NCBI GenBank assembly: GCA_014529385.2
Contig: CM043944.1
Coordinates: 84,038,384 to 84,102,383 of the forward strand
DNA length: 64,000 bases
Source: Adiantum capillus-veneris
Taxonomy: Eukaryota > Streptophyta > Polypodiopsida > Polypodiales > Pteridaceae
Direction of reading: 5' to 3'
Part shown: piece after piece, positions 1 through 10,648 of the stretch
Position numbering within the stretch: the stretch's first letter is position 1
How the letters are laid out: every line of letters starts with the position of its first letter
The notes under the pieces: generated by a model
The model's input: the letters and a program-made list of their open reading frames with translations, nothing else
Told to the model about the DNA's origin: nothing
Databases searched by the model: none
Made by a program: the position numbers and the translations under genes

Positions 1-629
1 TTCCCCCATTAGTCCTACTAGGCCGTGAAATCTATGCTAGACTCAAAAATTTCCCTGATCGGATTCCTGTAGCTCATTCTGCAAGAATTTTGCAAAAGTA
101 GGCCTGGTCGCATAATTTAGGCTTCCCGCTTCTATCTTCTGATTTCATTGAAAATTTTTGTGCTTGTCCGCCTTGTCTTTCTGATCACCATTGTGTCTTC
201 CATTTTTACATCTGAGCTTTCCTACTATTTATTATTAATTTTGGCCTGTTTATTTGAAAAAATCAAAGAAAATAGCAAAATGCTCTAAAAAAAGTAAAGT
301 AAAAATCCAATAATTAAGAAAATCCCTTGAAAAATACAGCTTTATTGTTTGTTGTTGGATTTCTCCATTTTTAAGCCTCCTTATCAACAAAAATGATGAA
401 ATATACCCAAAAAAGGACTATTTTTGATGATTTTCTGATAGTATATACACTAGTTACACTCATCGGGAAGATATTAATAGTGAATTTTCCCTTGATGATG
501 AATTATAAGCGCATTATTAGGTAATTTTGCAAAAATTCACACGTTAACATAGAACTTTTTCTCCCTCTTCAAACATTGCTCTTAATTAGTTAGTACTTAG
601 TGCCCTTCCACCCCTCTTAGATGGCGTAC
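1..629 (-). other. Non-coding spacer of copy A (downstream of pol tail)
   Basis: No coding sequence. On the minus strand the block parallels 52,930-53,540 of the large element, including AT-rich stretches and the segment with a TTTTGC-rich hairpin near 80-100. It is part of the retrotransposon, lying between the pol-derived ORFs and whatever followed them beyond the window edge. Confidence 0.6.
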
Positions 630-1133
630 TCAGGGACGACTTTGTGCATGGGTTGAACAACCGTGTCTATGCATAGCCGTGATTGGCTCTACCATGATAT
701 GAAGATCAATGCAATTCAAACCCATATGTTGTGCAAGAGCTGGGTCTTGAGTAATTAACTGAAGGGTTTTCGATGTCGAGGTTTGTTGCTGATGTCTTCC
801 AAAGAGCAAATCTTTTAGCTTTTGTGCTCTCTCTTTGATTGTACCATCAGGGTGCTTTAGCACTCTGATTGCTTGAACTGTTGGTAGCACTTTCAACTGT
901 AGTCGAGTTTTTTCTCTCCATTGGTAGCTCCGTTGGCTTGGTGTTGCATGGTGTGGTGGAGTCTGTTGAGACTTAACTCGCCATTGCTTGATTGGTTTTG
1001 CGGTTTGTGGAGAAGATAAGTGCTCCTTTTTTTGCCAAACCCTTTTCATGTTAGGTTCCTTGCTTGGAGATGCTCGATTCTGTGTTCGAACCCTTGGAAC
1101 CTTCTTTTGTTTCTTCGTTGAAGTTTTAGGCAC
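630..1133 (-). pseudogene. Basic tail domain of gypsy pol, copy A
   Basis: An open 167-codon stretch rich in Lys, Arg, Gln and Pro that follows the retropepsin-like domain on the minus strand. It matches the tail at 52,393-52,929 of the large element in several blocks, such as QQTSTS, KHPDGTIK and LHIMVEPI. I recognise no catalytic motif. Its basic composition would suit nucleic-acid binding, but that is inference. Conservation between two separated copies argues that it was once translated, probably as the C-terminus of the pol polyprotein. Confidence 0.55.
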
Positions 1134-1217
1134 CCAGACGTGAATCGGATTATCCTTAAGCTATGCTTTTGGTACCCAAATCTGCCTAACTCCTTGCATG
1201 CTACATGTAGCATTTGA

Positions 1218-1733
1218 TTATCGAGGGGATGGAGAAGATTGGCTTCGTGGATTGGTATGTTGATTGCTTCTTTTCCGTTCCTCCTTGCTTGGTGCAATTA
1301 GAACAATGAGTTGCCCTCCTTTAGGTGATAGCTTTAGTTGATTCGTATCCCAATCTAGTATTGCTTTGTATGTACGCATCCAGGTAATTCCAAGAATCAT
1401 CGTCTCATTCATGTGTTCATCTGGCAAGCATACAAACTGATGAGGACATGAACATCCATGTACTATCATGTTCAAGTTGACTACTCCCAATTTTGGAGTT
1501 GGATTCTTGTTGCATCCTTTGATTGTCGCTATTCCTGCTGTCAATGCTTGACTTGTTGCCTTCTTGTATGTGGAATAACTGACTGCATTCACTCTAAATC
1601 CTGTGTCTACCAAAGCATTGGTGATATGATTGTTGAGTTGCACTTTGATGCGCAGATCCATTCCATCTAACCAGTCGTCATCTGTTGAAACTGCGTCTTT
1701 AGGTAATTCCCATTGTCGATCCTCTATTTCCAA
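1218..1733 (-). pseudogene. Retropepsin-like domain (PR2) downstream of integrase, copy A
   Basis: The 171-codon frame carries the aspartic protease signature ALVDTG about 45 residues in, and later a hydrophobic-hydrophobic-Gly element (MILGI) followed by WMRT. That is the normal pattern of a single-chain retropepsin monomer: an active-site loop, flap strands, then an ILG element. It lies downstream of the integrase C-terminal domain, whereas Ty3/gypsy proteases normally lie between Gag and RT. The residue after DTG is Phe, where the other copy has Ala, so this copy may be impaired. The ortholog is at 51,780-52,305. Confidence 0.75.
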
Positions 1734-1925
1734 AGTGTTGATGGGAATCGGTATCTACTGATTCTTGAGAGCATCTTTACACTTGAGTACCCAAAGTCTA
1801 CCTTTCTCTTGGGCTTCATCAATAACCTGCTGTCGCTTGATCTTCCTTTGTTTGGCTGCATGCATTCTCTCTAGCAATTCATTGGTTAGTGGAAAATTGT
1901 ATTTCTTTAAATGACATCCACTAAT

Positions 1926-2460
1926 TCAATTAGCCATTGGTTCACCATCTAGGGTGGACAATCTTACTGCTCCACTTGGAGATACATCCTCAATGATAAA
2001 TGGTTCGTTTCTCTTTTTCTTAAACTTGGGAATGTGTTGCTCAAGGGAATAGACTAGAACTAAGTCCCCTTTCTTGAAGATTTTTGTGATTAAGTGGGAA
2101 TCAAAAAATTGTTTTTGTTTCCGCTTCTGTGCATAGATATGAGCTACAGTAGTTAGCCTTTTCTCGTCTAGCTTTTCCAATCTTCAAGTCTTTCTGACAA
2201 TTCATGTCCAGTCCACTCAAGATTCTGTGCTACCCTTAATGTCGGCAATAGAAATTCTATTGGCAATATGGCATCAAGAACATAAACAAGGTTAAAGGGT
2301 GTAGCATTTAGAGTTGTTTTGAATGAAACTCGATAAGCCCATAAAGCAGCATGGAGATTCATTTCCCAGTTTGTCCTTCCTGAACTAACCACTTTAGTCA
2401 GCACCGAGCTAAGAATTTTATTCGTATGCTCAGCTTGTCCGTTTGCTTGTGGAGATCCCA
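1926..2460 (-). pseudogene. Integrase core end and C-terminal domain, copy A
   Basis: Two overlapping frames on the minus strand (2168-2460 and 1926-2180). The first begins with PQANGQAEHTNK, the region of the third catalytic acidic residue (Glu) of a Ty3/gypsy DDE integrase, and continues through the WAYRVSFKTT and TPFNLVY blocks. The second carries the C-terminal domain typical of gypsy integrases (KGDLVLVYS, then KNEPFIIEDVSPSGAVRL). A frameshift separates them at about 2170. HHCC and the first two catalytic Asp residues are missing because the copy is cut at about 2460. Confidence 0.8.
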
Positions 2461-2657
2461 TGATGAGCTATTTGATACAAAAAAATCATCCATCCATGGT
2501 TTATATCGATTGGCCATTTTCCTTTTTGATATAGACTCTTCAACATGAGATTAAAATCTGATACATGATCTATCAGTGCATTGTATGGCTTTTCTCCCAC
2601 TTTTACGAAGGTCTCACTAGTTGCTCTTGCCCAATGACTCTTAAAGTAATATTTCAT
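2461..2657 (-). pseudogene. Protease N-terminal fragment of gypsy family C
   Basis: On the minus strand this encodes the start of a gypsy protease region (YNALIDHVSDFNLMLKSLY, WPIDINHGW). The expected active-site DSG is degraded to DHVSD. The same segment occurs at about 31,700-31,930, where it is followed correctly by the rest of the protease of family C. Here it is fused at about 2460 to the integrase of copy A, which is out of order and from another family. The fusion therefore records a recombination or deletion junction. Confidence 0.6.
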
Positions 2658-3676
2658 GAATATTAAATTTTAACCTTCTAAAAGTATTTTTCATCTTAAT
2701 TTGGCCACTTAATTTCAGAAAAAATAAAAAGAGAACAAGGATATTGATTAAGTGTTGATGTACCAACCCGATCAAGGCTTCGGACCAAAAGGAAAAAAGT
2801 CCATAAAAGATCAAGGATAATAGTTAACTAATTATCTTAGTCATAGATACAGATGAAGGAAGGATAAATGTATTCTAGGCACCCTTGATCAAAGTTACAA
2901 GACAAAGGAGATGATAAATTATAGGAGTCTAAAAATAGAAAGTCAATGTGCTAAGATCAAGTCCTTAGAATAGCTCTTTAGACTCCAAGTATGAAGTCTA
3001 GGATGTCTTAAGGTGGAATTCTAACTTGCCACAAATTATCTAAATTTAGCAAGTTTTAGGAAGCAGCTTGGAGGAACCTCCAAAGAATTGTGCTAAGGTT
3101 TTGCACAGGAGGTGAAAGTTTTTAAGCCCAAAGGGTGAGTTATTTTTACCAAATATTATCCTAATTCAGTAGGTCCTAAATTAGAAGGTAGGTTGTAGTC
3201 CCGGGTCAACTTCATAAGTCTCTAGGGTTTGTGCAAAGGTCTTGCATCGAGCTAATTAATAAGAAGGTAAGTTTGTGGATTTTGTTAAACAAAAGGTAAA
3301 AGCTAAAGACTAAGGCTATTTCAGGCCTACCTCATTTAGTAAGTTGACTCTAGTCTCTGTTTACTAAGCTTGGCTAGGCCACATGTCCAAAGAAGCACAC
3401 ACTTTCTTTGTGTGAAGTTAACAAGTATGTGTGGTGTCTCCACTGGCCAAGAATAGTCCAAAGTAGGAGGTGGAGAGTTCTATCAAGCATAGAGTGGAAA
3501 AGTGTGTGGTGTGCTTGAGTTGCATTATGAGGTGTTCCCACCGCATTGGCAAGTGTGAAGCATTCTAATTGAAGTATATTTGGACAATTGCACAAGCATA
3601 TAAGAAGGAGCTTGTGGGGAATTTTGGCTCTTCTTGATGCTCTCACACTCTCTCTCTCTAGTGTCCAAGTTAGCTA

Positions 3677-3761
<85 letters not shown>

Positions 3762-3798
3762 GGGAGCTTGAGAGATGGAATTTATGCTCAAGCTCTTA
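2658..3798. repeat. Non-coding block shared with 31,890-32,095 plus 38,371-39,287
   Basis: This roughly 1.1-kb block lies upstream (minus sense) of the family C protease fragment and recurs in the same orientation at 31.9-39.3 kb, where a Mutator-like element splits it. Shared landmarks include GATCAAGGCTT, AACTAATTAT and the run into the (CT)n tract. I see no credible ORF; the apparent ones cross the microsatellite. It is probably the 5' untranslated or LTR-adjacent part of the family C element. Confidence 0.6.
3681..3759. repeat. (CT)n microsatellite
   Basis: About 39 uninterrupted CT units. A shorter tract lies at the equivalent place in the second copy of the block (39,225-39,263). Confidence 0.97.
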
Positions 3799-3799
3799 A

Positions 3800-4690
3800 T
3801 TGAGGTGAAATAGAGAAGATTCTAGAGAGATGAGTGATTTCTTGTGTGAGGTTGACTACTCCAAGGTAGAGTAGAGTGGGTGCAATTTACAAGAGAGGGT
3901 TAGTAGTTAGTGTCTATCATCACTAAGAAAAGGTTAGTAATATAATTACAACGGGTAGAGTGACTTGAAGGGTCGAGAAAAGAGGGGTGAATGAGATGGG
4001 TAAACCCTTGAGATGATGAATCCTTGACGAATCTTGGACTCACGCGTGCGTAAATTGTCGAGAGTGACCACCAGTCTTGTTCTTCTTCTCTTCATGCCGC
4101 TGCCATAGTTGAACACCACGAAAATGAGGGTTTTTATTGATTAAAAAACTCCCCATTTCCTAGAGATTAAGCATGGTAAGGTTGCTAAATTTTTATGAAT
4201 TTTTGAAAAGGTGAAATAAAATTGTAATATGGGAGTATAGAGAGAGATATGGAGATGGTGTATGTGGGTAGAGCTTCAAAAGAGAGCTATGGGTGTGAGA
4301 GGACAGGGTAATGGTGAAGAGGGTGAGCAAAGCCATGTAAGTTGAAGTTTTGAGTGAGGGATGGAGAGGAATGAGTATGTGTGTGTGTAGTAGTGTGAAA
4401 GGAGGTGAGAGAACACTAGGGGTGAGTTGTGGTAAAAGTGGGCAGCCAAGACTGGGGTCCACCAGAAAAATCATATCTCACTAGTGATAGCTCCAAAAAT
4501 TAGGAAACAATTTAGGAAGATTATTCATGTTGTGGGCTAAATTTTTTCTTTTGATGACTTTTTCAAATACAGAGTGGAGATGGACGCCAAAAATTCCACC
4601 AAAATATGTATGATTCAGGAGTGCAAAAGTCTTCTTGTGGTCCCTTTTGGTTGAACCTCTATGTGGCTCCAGGAGTGTGTCCCTACATGC
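3800..4690. repeat. Dispersed repeat Y, copy 1
   Basis: About 890 bp of non-coding sequence that recurs as a direct repeat at 63,094-64,000. The shared start is TTGAGGTGAAATAGAGAAG; shared later blocks include GAGAGATATGGAGATGG and CAAAAATTCCACCAAAATAT. The two copies differ by scattered substitutions and small indels. No coding capacity is convincing. It may be an LTR or the body of a non-autonomous element, but I cannot identify terminal features. Confidence 0.7.
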
Positions 4691-4765
4691 ATCATGGCAT
4701 GAAATTGATAATTGAGATGCCGTTTACACACGTATGGATGATAACTGTTGGTGAAATAAAATATA

Positions 4766-5259
4766 GGGAAAATTACCAAAATACCCCTCTAATTTGTGGA
4801 AATTCTCAAAATATCCTTCAAATTTCAAAAATTCCCAGTATACCCCTTATATTTTGTCATAAATTCCCAAAATTCCCTTCAAATTTTCCAAAATTCCCAA
4901 AATACCCTTGGTTGTGAGAGTAAATTTATTCAAAGATTAAAAAAGTTGTAGCCTTTCATAAGAAGACTTATTGTCTATGAATACAAGATACTAAAACTAG
5001 AATTTGAGCTGGTTATGTAGGCTTTGGAGATGAATTGCTTCATTACTTTTAGACATAATTGTCTTGTTTTGGGAGGTAATTTGTAACAAACTACATGCTA
5101 AGCACTAAAAAATGGATATACATTGTCAAAAAAGAATAAAGATAAGGAAATCGTGAACAATCCAACTAAAATAGATACAAGGGTGTTTTAAAGTTTTTGA
5201 AATTTGAGGTGTATTTTAGGAATTTCCACAAATTAGAGGGGTATTTCGGTAATTTTCCC
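4766..5259. mobile_element. Mutator-type MITE, 494 bp, with 9-bp target duplication
   Basis: Terminal inverted repeats begin GGGAAAATTACC and stay nearly identical for about 65 bp (ATACCCCTCTAATTTGTGG is shared by both arms). The element is flanked by a perfect 9-bp direct repeat, TAAATATA with an extra A (TAAAATATA), at 4757-4765 and 5260-5268. Long inverted repeats, a 9-bp duplication and no ORF fit a non-autonomous Mutator-like element. It sits just beyond repeat Y copy 1. Confidence 0.88.
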
Positions 5260-5268
5260 TAAAATATA

Positions 5269-5798
5269 TACAATATGGAAGAATAGACAAACTAGTGCAT
5301 TGTCTTGTGATAGGATTTTAGGATAAAGAGATAGAAAAAAAGGAAATAACAAATTCAATAAAATAAAATAAGTATCCCTCAATTATTGATTAAAATGGTA
5401 GGTGATTGTGAATTTAATTTTCTATTGTAAAGAAGAATAGATGTAATAGGTATGAAAAATTTCATCTTGAGGGATTGAAAGGATTTTTTGTGAATTTTTC
5501 TAGAGTGGAGTCACAACTAGCTTGGTGGAAGCTTGAGTGAGGACATTGAATGCATGAGATATGTATATGGATGATATCAAAATATATTATGGATGGTACA
5601 AATGTAACGTGGCCAAAGTAGGCCTGGTAAAAATGCACACCTAAATATAGTATGTATATAACTCTTAAATAGTGGAGTAATCAAATTCATGATATAGTTA
5701 GGCCCAAGGTAAGAGAAAATATTCACAAGAAAAGGATGGGCCATAATATATATATTATTGCCTCTTTTTTTGGCTCAACTAGCCGAATGACTAGGTAG
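5269..5798. other. AT-rich interval without recognised features
   Basis: I see no ORF, RNA gene or repeat I can name between the MITE and the LINE fragment. Confidence 0.5.
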
Positions 5799-7074
5799 GT
5801 GAGGGTTTTCAAGGAGTTATGGGAAAAGTCCCTAATTCACACATGCCTATGTACAATGAAAGCTCTTGTTTCTATGTCCCCCTCAATCAATGTTGGTGTC
5901 ATTAAACTTATCCATAAGAAGGGCTCTAGGGAAGAACTTTCAAATTGGAGGCCAATAACATGTTTGACTTGTGTATATAAGATCTTTTCTCTGGCCTTAG
6001 AAAGAAGACTAAATCCCTCCATGGACCAATTTATCCTGAAGGAACAAAAAGGTTTTATCAAGGGAAGGTTAAATTTGGATGCCATTATATCTATCTAGGA
6101 GGGTATTGAGTATGCTGAAGAGACAAACCATGACTTTATCTTCTTCAAGATTGATTTTGACAAGGCATATGATAGAATAGAGTGGGACTTCATTCTTTAG
6201 AGCATGCAAGATATGGGTCTTGGCAAAAGATTCATTAGACTTGTGCACTTACTTTTTGGAAATGCCACTTCTAGAGTCTGTCAATGGAATTTTGACTCAT
6301 ACTATACCCTTGCACAAGTCTACTAGATATGGGTTGGCCTTTTCCCCCTTTGCTCTATGCAATTACATCTGATGCCTTGGGATGGCTAGTTAAGCATATG
6401 CTGCATCAGCGAAAACAAAAAGGTAATTCTATCAAAGGTACATCTCATCACCTTTTGTCTTTAACAATTTATAGATGATACCAATGCATTAGTGATGAAT
6501 AATAGCCACTCGGTTGAAATTTTTTGGGAGTGCCTTAACCTCTTTTTTCTTGCAAGTGATTCAACTATCAACAATTCTAAAACAGGTTTAAAAGTTTCTA
6601 AAGGTTCCACTCCACTCATACTCTCTTAGTCTAGATGAAACCCTATCCAAAAGGGGAAATTTTCAGATTTCTTGGTATCACTATGGGGTTTAATGTATCT
6701 TTCAACTAGAGGTGGAGCTAGTTTTTGGAAATATTCAAGAAAAGATTATTTACCTAGAAAAATCACCAACCTAAACTTTAGCTAGGGTATTTGTATTAAA
6801 TAATTACTTACTTTCTTCCCTTGTCTATGTTTTAGCATGTTGGCAGCCCTCACATTACCAACTGAACAAAATCTTTAGATTGGCTAGGAGGTTTCTTTGG
6901 TGCTACACTAAATTTATCAGTAGAGTTCCTAAGGTGGCATGGAAATCATGTTGTAAGGTTAAGGAACTTGGAGGATTGGGTATCCTATACATCCAGCACC
7001 TATCCAATAAGTTAGAAAGCAAATGGATTCTAAGATCATCTACCTCTTTGGATTTTTGCACATGTGATGGCATT
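5799..7074 (+). pseudogene. Decayed LINE (non-LTR) reverse transcriptase
   Basis: The first frame (5799-6098) carries plant L1-type RT blocks: GVIKLIHKKG, NWRPITCLTCVYKI and QKGFIKGR. After a stop come IDFDKAYDRIEWDF and, further on, the late block RRFLWCYTK followed by GGLGI. Several stops and frameshifts occur, and the YADD-type catalytic box is not recoverable by eye. No endonuclease or ORF1 is visible upstream, so the copy is 5'-truncated. At about 7075 it passes directly into a family C LTR fragment. It is unrelated in base composition to the GC-rich LINE at 10.7-16.6 kb. Confidence 0.8.
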
Positions 7075-7311
7075 CTGAAGCTTCCATGAAATGGTCATGA
7101 GACAAAGAATTGAAGTGTGAATTTAGAGTTTTTATCAAGGTGAAAGAGAACCATATTTGTGCAATTGGGAGCAAGGCTACACCAAATCATCGCACACACA
7201 CAAGATTTTTGAGGTTATATTGTATTTTTCCAAGACTGATGATTTCATGGGTAGAGTTTTGGTCTTTTTGAGTGTGTCTCTAGCTTCAAAGGAATCACTT
7301 GATTGTGCTTC
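7075..7311 (+). repeat. Fragment of the family C gypsy LTR
   Basis: About 235 bp that match, inverted, the interval 20,330-20,565 inside the LTR at 20,063-21,278. Shared blocks are AAGCTTCCATGAAAT, GAATTTAGAGTTTTTA, GGCTACACCAAATCATC and GAGTGTGTCT. Both boundaries are internal to the LTR, so this is a broken copy. Confidence 0.7.
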
Positions 7312-7382
7312 AAACCCTTGTAGTCCACGAGGCCCTAGCTACATTGCACACTTCTTAACAATGCACATGCATTTCTCTTTCC

Positions 7383-8089
7383 TCATTTTATCATCACTCT
7401 CTTTATCATTACAGTATGGCGTTTCCCTATTGTTGGAAGCACGATATTTCCAATTGGCATATTATTAAGCTTGCTTGCAACCCTTCTTTCGGCATCACCG
7501 AAATTGATTACAATACCACCTTTGAAAACATGGACGTCATTCTCCATCTCATATTCACCTTCATAGTCACACCATATGCCCATCATGGGGCTATATGTGT
7601 GCAAAAAATTGATTAGCTTACGTCTTTGTGTAGACTAACATGTTTGATGAACAATACACCATTGTAATGCAAGCTTCTACTCATAACCACTCTCAGCAAA
7701 AGCTCCCATTCTTCAATGTACACCTTAGGGTTGAGGTCTGGGTCATGATGTGCTTCTCGTAGCTATATAAATCTCTTGTCATAAAAAATGCAATGAAAGA
7801 AGGCCCTTCTAGAGTTCATGGGAGCCAAAGTTTCCCATATCGATAAGTCGGATGCAATGTCCAACATGTACATGCCAGTGCAAATTGCACCTGTGGCAGT
7901 GGTCCCATCCACCATTATGAAGATCTTGCCATCGACACATGCTATGCCACAATCACGTAGAACCCTAAGAGGCACATAGGAAGGAATTGGGGGGCAACCT
8001 CCTCCATGTCTAGCTATTATTTGCGAGTACAAAAAAGCATTAGTTTTGTGTGTAATAGGGATATAGTACACAATGGTATGCATCATCAA
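7383..8089 (-). pseudogene. Kelch-like protein fragment
   Basis: On the minus strand, 7763-8089 reads GKIFIMVDGTTATG, then MYMLDIASDLSIWETLAPMN, then RRAFFHCIFYDKRFIY-like residues. This resembles a Kelch blade (G-rich strand, Y.D....W..L.PM...R). After an in-frame stop the reading continues with PKVYIEEWELL, another Kelch-like strand, and then MGIWCDYEGEYEMENDV. Stops and the lack of a start suggest a decayed fragment of a host Kelch or F-box-Kelch gene, perhaps carried by a transposon. The assignment rests on pattern only. Confidence 0.45.
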
Positions 8090-10159
8090 GTCGCCATGTT
8101 TTATGTGATGTAATGTCTATATGTATGCGTAAGTTTGTTGTGTTTGTGTATACATCCATGCATACTATGGATGCACACCCGTGTCTATCTTTTTGCATCA
8201 AAAAAGCACTTGATCAAAATGACCTCACAATATACACAAGATTATGGTTCTTCTGTATGCAAATAAACAACCCAATAGAGAAAATTTTGTGCTACTTGTG
8301 CCATGGCATGTTAGGACGGGAACTGGTTGAGCTACAATCTTCTAGTATGGAAATGAAATGAGGTCTTGGAAATTGCCTCTTTGTGTTAATAGCTTGAAAG
8401 CAATCAAAGGTTTCTACATCAAAGAGATGATGAATCAAAACTAATCCATTACAGGAAATTGTGCGATGTGTCCGCTTGGTGAGTTTGTTGTAGATATGAG
8501 GCTATTGGAAAGCATGGCCTTAGATGTTGCCACCAAAACCCACCCCAAGAAGCATGGTTGTCTACTTGCTGCTCTGTTCCATCAAAGCCTCCTTAAAATT
8601 CAAAAGTTACAATCATTGGTTTAGGTGAATTGGATCGTTGATCCCATGCTTTAGCCCTGTGGTATATAAAGAAGGGAAAGCGAACCTACCTTTCCCTAAG
8701 CACTGCTTGGAAGTCAAGCTTAACTAGGAAAAAATTTGAAAAATGGGTATAGTAGATGAGGGAGAACCTCACAAAATCATTACATTAGGAAGCGGATGGA
8801 GTTTAGGAAGGCCCCTTTATTTTCCATGAGATTATGGAGGTGATTAACATTTGATGAATAGGTAAACTCCATGTGTAAAAAAATGGTGGGTGTGTAAGAG
8901 TGGTCAAAGGATTCACTTTCCCCCCAAAAAAGACGTGAACAATTTCATAATTTTGTGACCTTCTAGACATCTTATATATAGAATTGATTTGAGCGGAGAT
9001 TATATATTTGTGATCTACACGTTGAGCACTTTCCATAGATATGCTACATAATATGGTTTAACCTACCGCTAGATTTTGAATTTCATTTTGGAAAAAAAAC
9101 TTGAATTCAACTAAACTAACAGTTTTCAGTGTTTGAATGGAAAAGCTAAAACTATATCTAGGCAAGTATGTCAAAAAAAAATTACAATGAAATCCTAGTG
9201 TATGGTGCATCTGAGTAAGAGCACTTACAACACTTGCCTGGTCTATTTGTGTCTCTCTCTCTCTCCCTCTCACATCATCTTCCTCACACCCTCTCTCTAA
9301 CCACCGCCATATTTATCTCTCTCCTCTACTAGCGATCCAAGCTTTGCTATTGAGCTTCTTCCTAAAGAAATTATTTTGCCTTGGCTTTCAATGGTTCATC
9401 ATAGGAACAAAAAAAATTTGCATGTAGGGAAGTCACACTAAAAACAATGCCCCTATCACTTCCTCCTTTTGTCATTTTTGCATGGGCTAGTTGAGAGTGT
9501 TTTGTCCAAGGTTCTTCTGCTAATTGATCTATCTGCTACTCAACTACAGGAGATATCTCCTCCAAAAGAACTACATTTACCTGAACAAGTGCCTTCATTC
9601 TCCCATCGTTGGATGAATTACCTCCCCTACATTTATAGGTGGATAATTAACAAGTGGAATTCCCCTCTCATTCCTATGTTTGTATCACACTTCACATGTA
9701 GGTCCTTGCCTGTGTCCCAGAGCTCCACAATAAGTACATGGTTGCATTAGATTATTTTGTTACTAATATGTCTGCACATTCTACCAATTTCCTTGCTGAA
9801 ATGTCCTTGGTGGACCTATATTCTAAAATTGGGTCCTGAAGGGTTGTGGTGCCACCACATCTGCCCCTTATTCCATTTTTGCAAGAGTATGGGCTATTTT
9901 CCTTCCATGAAATTAGGACTATAATAAAAATTTATATAACTATTCCCAAGTCTCTAACATACCTCACAAAATGGTGATTCGGAGGGACTTGAAAATGGTG
10001 AAGGTTGGATCTCTTTTAACTTCTCTACAATCAGTTTGTTAATGTTGGAGGTGTCTTCAGAACCTACTTTACCATTTTTATTCTTCCCTTTACTCTTTAG
10101 GTTCTTTGTATTAACATATATCTTTTTCTTTAATCTCTTTTTCTTCTTTGCACTCAGGT
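8090..10159. other. Intergenic interval, no supported gene
   Basis: Short frames here lack domain signals or plausible codon structure. There is a CT-rich patch near 9250-9330 with imperfect CTCTCTC runs. Nothing else is recognised. Confidence 0.5.
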
Positions 10160-10648
10160 ATCTTCTTCATCATCATCAGTTTTTGACTCCTCATCTGAAT
10201 CTTCATATCAATCCTCATCAGTATCTTCGTCTTCATCTTGATCCTCATCAGAATATTCCTCTTCTAAATCTGAATATTGCTTGGAATTCTTCTTTTGACT
10301 CTTCTTTGCTCACTTGTCCCACATCTTCTTTCAACTCTCATTGCTATATCCACCAAGTTACCAAAGTCCCGTGGTTGGGTGAGAGCTGCATGAATTACAA
10401 TAGCACTCTTAAGATGATTCCTTAAACCTCTACAGAAGTAATCACCCAACTGCTCCCATTATGGTCTTTGATTTTCTTGCAATCTATTCATCATGTTCTT
10501 GAAGTGTTGTGCATAATCTTCCATCAATAAATCTTTTTGTTTAATTTTCTTGATCTTCTTCAGGACATCTTTAGGGGTCTTTTATGCCCTAAATCTTGCC
10601 AAAAAATTGGTCTTCAAATTATCATAATTTGGAAAAGTTGCAATTCCA
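10160..10648 (-). pseudogene. Ty3/gypsy Gag fragment
   Basis: One minus-strand frame with two stops reads YDNLKTNFLARFRA, KTPKDVLKKIKKIKQKD, YAQHFKNMMNRLQ, then FCRGLRNHLKSAIV and QPRDFGNLVDIAMRVERR. This is the order of a retrotransposon gag domain (capsid C-terminal half). An acidic Asp/Glu-rich stretch follows toward 10,160. The fragment ends where the GC-rich LINE begins (about 10,650-10,670). The LINE may have inserted into this gag, but I could not find the gag's continuation beyond 16.6 kb. Confidence 0.7.

Larger units (their letters stand above)
1..2460 (-). mobile_element. Ty3/gypsy retrotransposon copy A, 3' part of pol plus downstream spacer
   Basis: Reading on the minus strand, this block matches, in the same order, the part of the large element at 40.8-60.1 kb that runs from the end of the integrase core (about 51,090) to the spacer (about 53,540). 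The order is integrase end, integrase C-terminal domain, retropepsin-like domain, basic tail, then non-coding spacer. The window starts inside the spacer, so the 3' end of this copy is missing. The inner boundary at about 2460 is abrupt: the adjoining sequence belongs to a different gypsy family. It is a second, independent copy of the same family and shows which segments are ancestral. Confidence 0.8.

Noticed and set aside
3525-3791. Minus-strand frame with a long Arg-Glu repeat
   Set aside because: It is the translation of the (CT)n tract. The same applies to frames across the tracts at 17.9, 28.0, 29.9, 32.3, 39.2 and 62.4 kb.
4606-4917. 103-codon frame spanning repeat Y and the MITE
   Set aside because: It crosses the 9-bp duplication and the MITE arm, so it is a chance frame.
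10036-10425. 129-codon plus-strand frame rich in Phe and Leu
   Set aside because: It is antisense to the minus-strand gag relic and its acidic stretch, which explains its composition.
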